Positions 28,065 to 36,985 of a stretch of DNA of 64,000 nt are shown here, in pieces. The stretch spans positions 1-64,000 of the forward strand of contig CACZBX010000002.1 in assembly GCA_902779535.1 (NCBI GenBank), read 5' to 3'. The notes beneath the pieces were generated by a model. It was not told where the DNA came from and searched no databases. It was given only the letters and a program-made list of their open reading frames with translations. The DNA is from an uncultured Bacteroidales bacterium. Its GTDB lineage: Bacteria; Bacteroidota; Bacteroidia; Bacteroidales; Bacteroidaceae. Within the stretch, counting starts at the first letter, position 1, and the number at the start of each line of letters is the position of its first letter. Position numbers and translations under genes: made by a program.

Positions 28065-28727
28065 TTACCAAATAATAGGAGCCTTACCATACTGTTGGAG
28101 GTATGCATTAGCCCGACTAAACTGGTGATTGCCAAAGAAACCTTTGTATGCTGACAAAGGTGAAGGATGAGCCGACCTCAAGACTAGATGCCTGCTCTCA
28201 TCGATAAACGATCCTTTGCGCTGGGCATATGAGCCCCAAAGAATAAACACCAGATGTTCTTTCTGCTCTGCCAAAACACGGATAGCCGCATCCGTAAAAG
28301 TTTCCCAGCCCCTTCCCTGATGAGAACCTGCCTGATGTGCACGAACCGTCAAGGTAGCATTCAACAATAATACCCCCTGCTTTGCCCAACGCGTCAAATT
28401 ACCCGTGGAAGGAACAGGAGTTCCCAAGTCGTTCTGTATTTCTTTGAAGATATTCACGAGAGAAGGCGGGAACTGAATGCCATCGTTGACCGAGAAGCAC
28501 AACCCCATCGCTTGTCCCGGGCCGTGATAAGGATCCTGGCCTATCAAAACCACTTTAACCTCGCTAAAAGGACAAAGGTCGAACGCATTAAAGATGAGTC
28601 GTCCGGGTGGATAACAAGTTGTACTACCATATTCCTGCCTTACGAAATCCGTCAACTGTTTGAAATAGGGCTGTTCAAACTCAGCAGCCAAAGCACGTTT
28701 CCATCCAGATTCAATCTTTACATCCAT
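28065..28727 (-). CDS. ung: Uracil-DNA glycosylase, family 1
   Basis: Ung removes uracil from DNA and starts base-excision repair. The 220-residue protein has the catalytic motif GQDPYHG with Asp65 as the base, FSV at the uracil pocket, and the HPSPLSAYKGFFG loop that intercalates DNA. All catalytic motifs are intact and the length is standard. It follows the LptD-like gene by 18 bp on the same strand and may be cotranscribed. Confidence 0.97.
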   Translation of the reverse strand: MDVKIESGWKRALAAEFEQPYFKQLTDFVRQEYGSTTCYPPGRLIFNAFDLCPFSEVKVVLIGQDPYHGPGQAMGLCFSVNDGIQFPPSLVNIFKEIQNDLGTPVPSTGNLTRWAKQGVLLLNATLTVRAHQAGSHQGRGWETFTDAAIRVLAEQKEHLVFILWGSYAQRKGSFIDESRHLVLRSAHPSPLSAYKGFFGNHQFSRANAYLQQYGKAPIIW

Positions 28728-28745
28728 ATTATGATTATCTTTTTA

Positions 28746-31463
28746 TCAATACCATTGAACTGCCGACCCCGTATTGCTCCGCTGATCCCACTTCAAGGCA
28801 TCAGTCAACATACTTGCGTTAGCACGGATGCTGAAGTTATATGAGGTGAACGGACCGAATACCAAGCCACAACTCATGTTGAAACAGTGGAGGTCACGAG
28901 AGATATTCAAGGTCGTCATGGAGATTTTCTTCTGCGTGAAGTCATAACCTGATGAATAGTTGAAATTCCATCGGCTACCGATCTTGATAAATCCCGAAGC
29001 ATTCACTGAATGAGTGATGGTATACGGATAGCGCATATTCTTGATATTGATCTTTTTCGTACGATCTTCACGGATACTATAGCTATAGCTCAAGCTTAAT
29101 GACCATGGCAACTTAAACGTCATATAACCATCAGGATCAATGGCCGCCTTCTCTTGCTTACGAGTAGTCGACTTTTGTTCTTCCTGAGCATATTCGTCTT
29201 CGTCTTCATCTTCATCCCATTCATCCTCATCATCTTTCTGCTTCTTATCGCCGCGCTTTTCCTTACCGAACAACTTCTTCCATGTATCATTATCGAAGGT
29301 ATACGAGAACGAGCCGCTGTAACCTTGGAAACGACCGAAGCGACCATACGACCATTCTGTGCGGTCACCAACCACCACATTCCCATTCTTGTCGAACTCG
29401 TAAGCATAGGTCGCAAAGGAGGCGTTCATCGAGAAGGTATAATTCTTCGTCAACTTCAAGCGTAAGTTCGTACTCAAGTCACTCCATGGCCTCGTTTGTG
29501 CAGCCATGTTATAGGAGATGTTGGCCGACAACTGATCGATCAGACTAATCTTTTTGATACCAGTCGTATCACGATCCGACTTTATTTTCATCTCCACATT
29601 ATTATCTACAGAGAAAGAGATGGATCCTTGCTTTCCTTTACCCGGAGGAGCAAAACTCTGGCCAGCGAATGGCGAATATTCCACGGTATGAACCTCTCCT
29701 TGATCATCAGTATATTGGTATGTTTTCCAATATCCGTATCGTTCCGCACCAAAGTCAGGCGAGTAATTGTACGAGATAGATGGTGTCATGACGTGGCGAA
29801 TCATCTGAACTTTATCCCCAAACATTTTCCACGGTTTGAAGAAGCCGTACAGTTTGGTGTTCAAAGCCACGCTCATGTTGTAATTATATACGCGGTTAAA
29901 GCCATTGATTGTATCCCGACGAACGTGATCGATAGCATTAGGATCGTAACTTTGCTCAACCTTCCGGGTATACCATCGTTCCTGATAGTTTACTGTCGGT
30001 ACGAAATTGATGTACTTGAACAATGTGAAGGTAGCACTCAACGGGATACGATGCTCCATACCATTGTTCCAATCCTTAATACCTTTTTTCAGGATCAGAT
30101 TATCTTTCGTATTGATGCTATTCATAAGATGGCCGGTATATTGCAAAGAGATTTTCTCATACCAACGTCCTTCACCTGCTGACTTCTTACGTTTGAACGG
30201 GTAGATACGATTCAGGGTGATGTTCAAGTCGGGCAAGACCACGTTCAAGGAAGAGTCTTTTGTGTTCTGCGTAATGTTAAAGGTACTTGCGATGCTCAAT
30301 CCCAAGCTCGGTATCGTCCGAGTATAATTGACAGAAGATGCCTTTGTGTTGTTCGAATACATCGAAGGATTATACAAGCTACTCAGGTTCCGACGATCAT
30401 AGCTACTGGTCGAGAAATTCACGTTGGCCGAGAAATTACTGTTCGGATTCGCCTTGTTATCTTGTCGATGTGACCACATCACCTTGATATCCTTTGATAC
30501 CATGTAGTCGGGCATATTCTTCTCACCCGTTTTGGTAACCAGATAACTTGCGCTAAACGAGCCGGAATACTTATATCGTTTGTTGTAATTCGACTGAGTG
30601 CTCAGTCCCCACGATCCCTTCGTAAAGATTTCACCCAGCACTTTCAGGTCCATTCTGTCGCTAATTGCAAAATAGTAGCCACCATCCCTCAGATAGAAAC
30701 CGCGGTTCATCTCATCACCATATGTCGGCATGATAAATCCGGAAGCATAACTCTCCGAGAATGGGAAGAAGCCGAAAGGAACAGCTATCGGCAACGGCAC
30801 ATCCTCGACGACCAATTGTGCCGGTCCGAAGACCGCATTTTTCTTTGGTCTCACCTTTGCCCTTGAAAGTCGAAGGTAGAAGTGTGGATGTTCGTGATCC
30901 TCACAGGTCGTATATCGACCCTGACTCATAAACATCTCGTTGTTCGCTCCTTTCTTCGTTGCTTCGCTGGTGATATATCCTTCACCCTGTTGGGTTGTAA
31001 TCTCGTTGATAAATCCTTTCTTGGTCTTGAAGTTATAGCGTATGATCTTCGACTCATAGGTATCATCCCCTTCCTTGAACACCGGCTTTCCTGTTTCCAC
31101 ACCCGTCGAGTCGGTCACGCCCCGAGCATAGACCGCACTGCTGTCCACATTCATGGTAATGATTTCGGAATTCAGCTCAATTTTTTGATATTTTACCTTG
31201 CCTTGGCCATAGAGATGAACAAATCCATCCTCGAAGACGATCGAGTCGGCAGCTTCATAATCCACCGGCGCCTCCAGAGGATTCTTATCCTTTTTCACGG
31301 TATCTACGGTCAGCGTATCCGTACGTAAGGAATCCACTCGAATTGAATCCGCCGACATACCATTCCTACGCCGCCTGCTCCGCTGTGCATCCACGTCGAG
31401 CGCACACAACAGGCAAACCACTAACAGGATATATGAAATGTATTTGTTAATCTTCAAAGACAC
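28746..31463 (-). CDS. lptD: LptD-like outer-membrane LPS assembly protein
   Basis: The 905-residue protein has a signal peptide (cleavage near DVDAQ) and a basic stretch (RSRRRR). An OstA-like periplasmic domain at about 75-165 is followed by a large beta-barrel of alternating aromatic strands, as in the Bacteroidota version of LptD, which inserts LPS into the outer membrane. An unusual linker at about 745-775 is almost all Asp, Glu, Lys and Gln and probably forms a surface or periplasmic loop. A -7 element (TATCTTTG, reverse strand, 31547-31554) lies upstream without a clear -33 box. The symbol is by family similarity. Confidence 0.85.
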   Translation of the reverse strand: MSLKINKYISYILLVVCLLCALDVDAQRSRRRRNGMSADSIRVDSLRTDTLTVDTVKKDKNPLEAPVDYEAADSIVFEDGFVHLYGQGKVKYQKIELNSEIITMNVDSSAVYARGVTDSTGVETGKPVFKEGDDTYESKIIRYNFKTKKGFINEITTQQGEGYITSEATKKGANNEMFMSQGRYTTCEDHEHPHFYLRLSRAKVRPKKNAVFGPAQLVVEDVPLPIAVPFGFFPFSESYASGFIMPTYGDEMNRGFYLRDGGYYFAISDRMDLKVLGEIFTKGSWGLSTQSNYNKRYKYSGSFSASYLVTKTGEKNMPDYMVSKDIKVMWSHRQDNKANPNSNFSANVNFSTSSYDRRNLSSLYNPSMYSNNTKASSVNYTRTIPSLGLSIASTFNITQNTKDSSLNVVLPDLNITLNRIYPFKRKKSAGEGRWYEKISLQYTGHLMNSINTKDNLILKKGIKDWNNGMEHRIPLSATFTLFKYINFVPTVNYQERWYTRKVEQSYDPNAIDHVRRDTINGFNRVYNYNMSVALNTKLYGFFKPWKMFGDKVQMIRHVMTPSISYNYSPDFGAERYGYWKTYQYTDDQGEVHTVEYSPFAGQSFAPPGKGKQGSISFSVDNNVEMKIKSDRDTTGIKKISLIDQLSANISYNMAAQTRPWSDLSTNLRLKLTKNYTFSMNASFATYAYEFDKNGNVVVGDRTEWSYGRFGRFQGYSGSFSYTFDNDTWKKLFGKEKRGDKKQKDDEDEWDEDEDEDEYAQEEQKSTTRKQEKAAIDPDGYMTFKLPWSLSLSYSYSIREDRTKKINIKNMRYPYTITHSVNASGFIKIGSRWNFNYSSGYDFTQKKISMTTLNISRDLHCFNMSCGLVFGPFTSYNFSIRANASMLTDALKWDQRSNTGSAVQWY

Positions 31464-31611
31464 TTTTTCTTTTCGTTAACTATTATCCTTCGACGGGCAG
31501 CGCCAAATGCCAACAGCATGCGGGCCAGTCCTTTGCTTTTAATGAGCAAAGATAGTGCAAATCATACGTATCTAAAAAGAATTGACGATAGTTTTAAAAT
31601 ATTTTATCCAC

Positions 31612-32151
31612 TTACAAGAAAGTTTCGCACCATTTTTGGAATCGGGCTGCACCCTCCTCACCAAATTTTGAGACACTGCGGAATGCTTCCTCTACTGTTT
31701 TTTCATGATCGAGCCTTGTTTTGGAGAAGAATTTATCGGCAAAACAAATCACCTTTTCCTCCATCGAGAGGGGCAACATATCACGATGAGGAATCGGCAA
31801 TTGCTGTTCCTCAATCTGTTTCAGGGAGATGCCGGCTCCTGTATGACGTTCACATACCAACGCATGGAGAGGATAGCCCTCGCGTCTCAGCAACAAGGCA
31901 CCCAAATACCCATGACAGATGTAAGGGTGAGTACCATGACAACAGATTCCATCCGCATCACACAAATAAATGCCAATGTCGTGCAACAGAGCTGCCTCCT
32001 CAAGAAAAGAAGTGTCGAGCCCCAATTCCGGATGTCTTGCTGCAATTTCCAACGCTTTGTCTGCAACAGATCGGCTATGGGTCAGTAAAATCTTTTTCAG
32101 TTCGTTATCTTCCGGGTAATATTTGTCTATAATGGATAGTGCGTTCATCAT
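31612..32151 (-). CDS. HD-domain (HDIG) hydrolase
   Basis: The 179-residue protein is a compact HD phosphohydrolase. Metal ligands are visible at His25, His57-Asp58 (LLHDIG) and His80/His103 (CERHTG). Such small HDIG proteins are usually nucleotide or phosphate ester hydrolases. It lies 148 bp upstream of lptD on the same strand and is divergent from the GT2-DUF4922 gene. The substrate cannot be told. Confidence 0.85.
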   Translation of the reverse strand: MMNALSIIDKYYPEDNELKKILLTHSRSVADKALEIAARHPELGLDTSFLEEAALLHDIGIYLCDADGICCHGTHPYICHGYLGALLLRREGYPLHALVCERHTGAGISLKQIEEQQLPIPHRDMLPLSMEEKVICFADKFFSKTRLDHEKTVEEAFRSVSKFGEEGAARFQKWCETFL

Positions 32152-32218
32152 TCCTCTTTTTATTTGCCTGCAATATTACGAAATTCTCGGCTTACTGCGA
32201 CAAAAAAGAAGTGATATT

Positions 32219-32250
32219 TTTGGTAGTGAGTCATCCAACACGTACCTTTG
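32219..32250 (+). promoter_or_regulatory. Bacteroidota-type promoter for the GT2-DUF4922 operon
   Basis: TTTG at 32219-32222 and TACCTTTG at 32243-32250 have a 20-bp spacer. The start codon lies 27 bp downstream. Confidence 0.7.
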
Positions 32251-32277
32251 TGTAGATAATCATAGCATTGGAACATC

Positions 32278-34671
32278 ATGAAAAATGTCATTGACTTTTT
32301 CCTCTTTCATGAGGACGAAGCAGCAACGCTTCAAACCATCAAGTCGGTTCAAGAATCTCCACTCATCCATCATATCTACGTTTTCCATCAAGGGGATCAG
32401 CCTTCCTTCCTGTTGCCGGAACATTGTTCTTTTCAACAGGCCGACCGCATGACGAGCAGCAGGACCTTGAGGCTCGTCGATTCATTGAGTGAAAGGGACT
32501 ACATCTGTCTTTATCTGAAGACCACGCCGCTGGCCTTGGGTTATAAGGGTCTGGAGCGGATGGTCCAATTCCTTGACATCCCTGATGCCGATATGTCCTA
32601 CTCCGATTTTAATGAGATCAAGGGAGGAACTCTTCAGAAGCACCCCGTCATCGATTATCAGGCAGGCAGCCTGCGTGACGACTTTGATTTCGGGTCCTTA
32701 CTGGCTTTCAAGAGGACTGCTTTTGAGAAGGCCCTGACCCCTTCCAGCGATCATCCATACGCCGGACTCTACGCTTTACGGCTAAGACTCAACTCCTTGA
32801 TTCACATTCATGAATATCTGTATACAGAAATGGAAATGGATATGCGGAAGTCGGGGGAGAAACAGTTCGACTACGTGGATCCTCGCAACAGAGGAGTACA
32901 GATCGACATGGAACAAGCGGTCACCGAATACCTTCAAGAAATCAATGCCCTTCTTCCTCCTTCAACACGGAAAGTGGATTTTGCGAAGGTGAACTTTGAT
33001 TACGAGGCATCGGTCATCATCCCTGTTCGCAACCGTGTCCGCACCATCGAAGATGCAGTCCGTTCAGCCTTACAACAAGAGACCAAATTCAAGTTTAACG
33101 TCATCGTTGTCGACAACCACTCGACCGACGGTACAACCGAGATTCTGGACCGTTTCCACGATGATGCACGACTAGTCCATATCATTCCTGAGCGGGACGA
33201 CCTCGGCATCGGCGGCTGTTGGGACTTGGCCATCAACGATGCTCGATGCGGCCGCTTTGCCGTACAACTTGATAGTGATGATTTGTATAGCAGTCCGGCA
33301 ACCTTGCAGACTGTTGTCGACAAGTTTTATGAAGAGCAGTGTGGCATGGTCATCGGTTCGTACCGCATGACCGACTTCCAACTGAACACATTGCCCCCAG
33401 GAGTCATCGACCATAAGGAATGGACCAGCGAGAACGGCCATAACAATGCCCTCCGCATCAATGGCCTGGGCGCACCCCGTGCATTCTTTACGCCATTGCT
33501 CCGAAGCATCGGCATGCCCAATGTCAGCTACGGCGAAGATTATGCAGTCGGCCTGGCCATCTCACGGACCTATCACATCGGTCGCATTTACGAACCAATC
33601 TATCTCTGCCGCCGTTGGGAAGGGAATTCAGATTCTTCCTTGAGCATCGAAAAGTTGAATGCGAACAATACTTATAAGGATAGCATCCGCACACGTGAAC
33701 TTGAAATCCGCCGTGCCATAGCTGGGGAGGAATGGAAGCACCGGAACCTTCAGGATTTTATAAGCCGGCAACTACAGAGATGGGAACTGGCAAGGAAGAA
33801 CCACGAAGTATTGAAAGATGTTCTCAAGCGAAGCATCCCCATGGGAGGATATGACATCACCGTCCAATTCAACCCGGCACGCATTGTTTCAACCGGCGCG
33901 AAGTTAGACAACAAATCCATCCAGGAACGCCCTTGCTTCCTCTGCGAGAAAAACCGTCCGGAACAGCAGGAGCGATTCGAGCCTCATCCAGAGATGTTCG
34001 ACATCCTTTTAAATCCTTATCCGATTCTTCCCGGTCATCTGACAATTCCTTACCGTTCACACGTAAAACAGGAAACGCAACATTTAATAGATGACGTCAA
34101 TGAACTGTTCAAACTCCTGCCATCATCGTATGCCATCTTCTACAACGGAGCCAAGTGTGGAGCTTCGATCCCTAATCATTTCCACTACCAGGCCGCTCCA
34201 ATCCATGAGACGCCCCTGGTCGGATGGTACGAAGACGGCGTATTCAGCAAGAAGTTTATTTGCAGGAACAAGGGCCTCACCTTTTACAGCGTGAAAGGAT
34301 ACCTTTGTCCTTTCTTCTGCGTAGAAGGAGAGTTGTCGGGAGAATCCTCTTTCGTCCAGTCAATCCTGCAAGCATTGCCTGCTCACGAGGATGAGTCGGA
34401 AACCCGTTTCAACCTCATCATCTGGAGAGTGGGAGCAAAGACCAAAATCATCATCATCCCGAGGGACAAGCATCGTCCGGATTGCTATTTCGCCGAAGGA
34501 GACCAACAGCGATTGATCAGCCCGGGAGTAGTGGATATGGCCGGTATCATCGTCACGGTCCGCAAAGAAGATTTCGAGCGAATTACGGCCGATGACATCA
34601 AGAATATCTTTGCAGAATGTAGTATCGATCATGTGGAGGACATCATTGATCAAAAGCTGAAACAATTATGA
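32278..34671 (+). CDS. GT2 glycosyltransferase fused to DUF4922 (HIT-like) domain
   Basis: The 797-residue protein joins two enzymes. Residues 1-235 are an N-terminal region with GT-A-like features. A GT2 domain starts at about 242 (ASVIIPVRNR) and carries the acidic motif LDSDD (Asp332, Asp334, Asp335) for nucleotide-sugar and metal binding. From about 530 a DUF4922 domain follows, with FLCEKNRPEQQ and NHFHYQA (His634, His636), which resembles nucleotidyltransferases of the HIT/GalT superfamily. No signal peptide is seen, so it is cytoplasmic. A link between nucleotide-sugar formation and transfer is plausible but inferred. Its stop overlaps the next start by 4 bp. Confidence 0.86.
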   Translation: MKNVIDFFLFHEDEAATLQTIKSVQESPLIHHIYVFHQGDQPSFLLPEHCSFQQADRMTSSRTLRLVDSLSERDYICLYLKTTPLALGYKGLERMVQFLDIPDADMSYSDFNEIKGGTLQKHPVIDYQAGSLRDDFDFGSLLAFKRTAFEKALTPSSDHPYAGLYALRLRLNSLIHIHEYLYTEMEMDMRKSGEKQFDYVDPRNRGVQIDMEQAVTEYLQEINALLPPSTRKVDFAKVNFDYEASVIIPVRNRVRTIEDAVRSALQQETKFKFNVIVVDNHSTDGTTEILDRFHDDARLVHIIPERDDLGIGGCWDLAINDARCGRFAVQLDSDDLYSSPATLQTVVDKFYEEQCGMVIGSYRMTDFQLNTLPPGVIDHKEWTSENGHNNALRINGLGAPRAFFTPLLRSIGMPNVSYGEDYAVGLAISRTYHIGRIYEPIYLCRRWEGNSDSSLSIEKLNANNTYKDSIRTRELEIRRAIAGEEWKHRNLQDFISRQLQRWELARKNHEVLKDVLKRSIPMGGYDITVQFNPARIVSTGAKLDNKSIQERPCFLCEKNRPEQQERFEPHPEMFDILLNPYPILPGHLTIPYRSHVKQETQHLIDDVNELFKLLPSSYAIFYNGAKCGASIPNHFHYQAAPIHETPLVGWYEDGVFSKKFICRNKGLTFYSVKGYLCPFFCVEGELSGESSFVQSILQALPAHEDESETRFNLIIWRVGAKTKIIIIPRDKHRPDCYFAEGDQQRLISPGVVDMAGIIVTVRKEDFERITADDIKNIFAECSIDHVEDIIDQKLKQL

Positions 34672-36005
34672 ACGAGAACCTCTTCCCGATCTCTCAGGAG
34701 CCCCTCATCCATGTAGGCATCCTGCATGCCCCGACGATAGCGTTCCGTCTGAACGGCTGTTTCACGGTCAACGGACAAGCCGTGAGTGGTGAGCAAACGG
34801 CCCGCTTCGCCGACGGACACGTGGAATGGAACGGACAGTGCTTTAAAGAATTATCGTTCGAGCCTCAACATGCTGATACCACATTCTCACTTTTCGGGGT
34901 CACCATCGGCATTCATTTCCATTGGGAGCGACAGGAGGTCCAAACATTCCAGGGCTCGTTGCGGTTCATTCCTGATGGCGAAGATGTCGTTGCCATCAAT
35001 GACCTGCCCGTCGAGGACTACCTCACAAGCGTCATTTCGTCGGAGATGAGTGCTACCGCATCCTTGGAATTCCTCAAGGCTCATGCCATCATCTCCCGCA
35101 GCTGGCTGCTCTCGCAGATCCTGAAAAAGAAGCTGCTCGAAGAAAACCAGACAAAGCCGGTATCATGCATCCAAACCACCGACACCTATATCCGCTGGTA
35201 CGACCGTGAGGACCATCAGCTCTTCGATGTCTGTGCCGATGACCATTGCCAGCGCTACCAAGGTGTCACCAAGGCGACGAACCCGAACGTGGTTCAGGCC
35301 GTGCAGGCAACACGAGGCATGGTGCTTACCGACGGCCACACGATTTGTGACGCTCGTTTCAGTAAATGTTGCGGAGGAATCTCCGAAGAGTTCCAATATG
35401 CTTGGGAAGACCACGCTTATCCGTACCTGAAGGCAGTATACGACAGAAAAGAAGCGGGCGACATGCCCGACCTCACCGTCGAAGCCAACGCAGAGGAATG
35501 GATACGGCACTCGCCCGAAGCATTCTGCAACACACACGACAAACATGTCCTCAGCCAAGTATTGAACAATTTCGACCAAGAGACTCAGCAGTTCTACCGC
35601 TGGGAAGTCGACTACACACAGGCCGAGATTGCAAAACTCATTAAGGAGAAGAGCGGCATCGACTTCGGAAATATCATTGACCTGATCCCTGTAGAGAGAG
35701 GCAAGTCGGGCAGGCTATCACGCCTGAAGATTGTGGGAACGAAGCGTACCCTGATCATCGGGAAGGAACTGGAGATCCGTCGCACCCTCTCCCCGACCCA
35801 CCTGTACAGCTCCGCTTTCATCATCGAGAAAGGACCTGCAGCAGATGGGCTTCCACAGTCTTTCCACCTCATCGGCGCCGGATGGGGACATGGCGTAGGA
35901 CTGTGCCAGATTGGAGCCGCCGTCATGGGCGAACAGGGCTATTCGTTCCGCCAAATACTCTTTCATTATTATAAAAATGCTCAAATAATGTCGCTTTATT
36001 CATAA
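34668..36005 (+). CDS. SpoIID/LytB-domain protein
   Basis: The 445-residue product matches the SpoIID family of peptidoglycan lytic transglycosylases. Motifs are SVISSEMSATASLEFLKAHA, the catalytic-region ATRGMVLTDG, the FSKCCGGISEEF strand, and the terminal GWGHGVGLCQIGA. The start ATGA overlaps the preceding stop, so translation is probably coupled. No clear signal peptide is visible, which is odd for a wall-acting enzyme. SpoIID proteins occur in many non-sporulating Bacteroidota. Action on septal or lateral peptidoglycan is inferred from the family. Confidence 0.88.
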   Translation: MNENLFPISQEPLIHVGILHAPTIAFRLNGCFTVNGQAVSGEQTARFADGHVEWNGQCFKELSFEPQHADTTFSLFGVTIGIHFHWERQEVQTFQGSLRFIPDGEDVVAINDLPVEDYLTSVISSEMSATASLEFLKAHAIISRSWLLSQILKKKLLEENQTKPVSCIQTTDTYIRWYDREDHQLFDVCADDHCQRYQGVTKATNPNVVQAVQATRGMVLTDGHTICDARFSKCCGGISEEFQYAWEDHAYPYLKAVYDRKEAGDMPDLTVEANAEEWIRHSPEAFCNTHDKHVLSQVLNNFDQETQQFYRWEVDYTQAEIAKLIKEKSGIDFGNIIDLIPVERGKSGRLSRLKIVGTKRTLIIGKELEIRRTLSPTHLYSSAFIIEKGPAADGLPQSFHLIGAGWGHGVGLCQIGAAVMGEQGYSFRQILFHYYKNAQIMSLYS

Positions 36006-36046
36006 ATAAGCGTATATTTGTACTACAAATTTCAAAAAATAAAACT

Positions 36047-36748
36047 ATGAAAAGTTGGAAAGTTGAAGCTGCCATCATTGCAGTAGGATTGCTGCTGATG
36101 GGATTATTTATCAAGTCTGGTTTGAATTCCTTCTCGAACAAGGACAGAGGAGTTCAAGTAAAGGGTTTGGCAGAGATGGAAGTTCCTGCAAACAAAGTGA
36201 TATGGCCTTTGGTGTACAAAGAAGTTGGCAATGACCTCATCGCCTTATACAATAAGATCAACAAGACCAACAGCGCCATTGTAGATTTTCTGAGACAGAA
36301 AGGCATCGATGAGAGTGAAATCTCTATCAACGCCCCAAGCATTCAGGATAAGCAAGCCGACCGTTACGACAACAGTATCGTACAGTATCGCTACAATGTG
36401 ACCGCCGTCATCACCGTCACTTCAGATAAAGTCGACCTCGTCCGGAAATTGATTGCCGAGCAAAGCGAATTGCTGAAGCAGGGCATTGCCATCGTGGGCG
36501 GTGACTGGGAATACAAGGTATTGTACGAGTTCACGGGATTGAACGATGTCAAGCCACAGATGATCGAGGAGGCCACGAAGAACGCTCGTCTGGCTGCCGA
36601 CAAGTTTGCTAAAGATTCAAACAGTAAGCTGGGCAAGATCAAACATGCGAGCCAAGGTCAGTTCAGTATTGAGGACCGGGATGCCAACACGCCGTTCATC
36701 AAACACATCCGCGTGGTGACAACCATCGAGTATTCGCTGGAAGACTAA
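36047..36748 (+). CDS. SIMPL-domain (DUF541) membrane-anchored protein
   Basis: The 233-residue protein has one N-terminal membrane segment (residues about 8-25) and a periplasmic SIMPL domain beginning GVQVKGLAEMEVPANKV. SIMPL proteins assemble into periplasmic oligomers and have been linked to stress tolerance; the exact role is unknown. A -7-like TATATTTG at 36013-36020 lies 26 bp upstream but no TTG sits at the right distance. A strong terminator follows directly. Confidence 0.87.
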   Translation: MKSWKVEAAIIAVGLLLMGLFIKSGLNSFSNKDRGVQVKGLAEMEVPANKVIWPLVYKEVGNDLIALYNKINKTNSAIVDFLRQKGIDESEISINAPSIQDKQADRYDNSIVQYRYNVTAVITVTSDKVDLVRKLIAEQSELLKQGIAIVGGDWEYKVLYEFTGLNDVKPQMIEEATKNARLAADKFAKDSNSKLGKIKHASQGQFSIEDRDANTPFIKHIRVVTTIEYSLED

Positions 36749-36766
36749 TATTTGCTTCATCATCAT

Positions 36767-36808
36767 AAAGAGAGAAGAGCTCGTCAAGCCACGAGTTTTT
36801 CTCTCTTT
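36767..36808 (+). terminator. Intrinsic terminator after the SIMPL gene
   Basis: Two 18-base arms (36767-36784 and 36791-36808) pair with two G-U wobbles around CAAGCC. The right arm continues into a run of T residues to 36813. Confidence 0.9.
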
Positions 36809-36859
36809 TTTTTACAAATCACCATCGACGACCTAAAGAGCCACCACCACCGATGATTC

Positions 36860-36921
36860 AATCGGCGCTCGCCAATTTAAAATCGGCGCGCGCCGATTTT
36901 AAATTGGTGCGCACCAACTGA
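36860..36921. repeat. GC-rich palindromic array with 21-bp period, copy 3
   Basis: Three self-complementary units (TCGGCGCTCGCCAA, TCGGCGCGCGCCGA, TTGGTGCGCACCAA) start at 36862, 36883 and 36904, exactly 21 bp apart. The middle unit is the centre of a perfect 36-bp palindrome at 36872-36907. It lies between the SIMPL terminator and the end of the convergent DMT transporter gene. There is no T-tract, so it is not an ordinary terminator. Confidence 0.8.
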
Positions 36922-36985
36922 AAAACCGACCATGGAGAGTTTGCAATCCGGCGAAGGAAAATTTGGTAAATATTACTGACAAAAC

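Noticed and set aside
29496..30182. 228-codon frame opposite the LptD-like gene
   Set aside because: It lies fully inside lptD on the other strand, is Ile- and Phe-rich as expected from antisense of beta-strand code, and has no domain.
36860..36921. Terminator for the SIMPL or DMT genes
   Set aside because: A better terminator with a T-tract lies at 36767-36808, and this palindrome has no T-tract on either strand.
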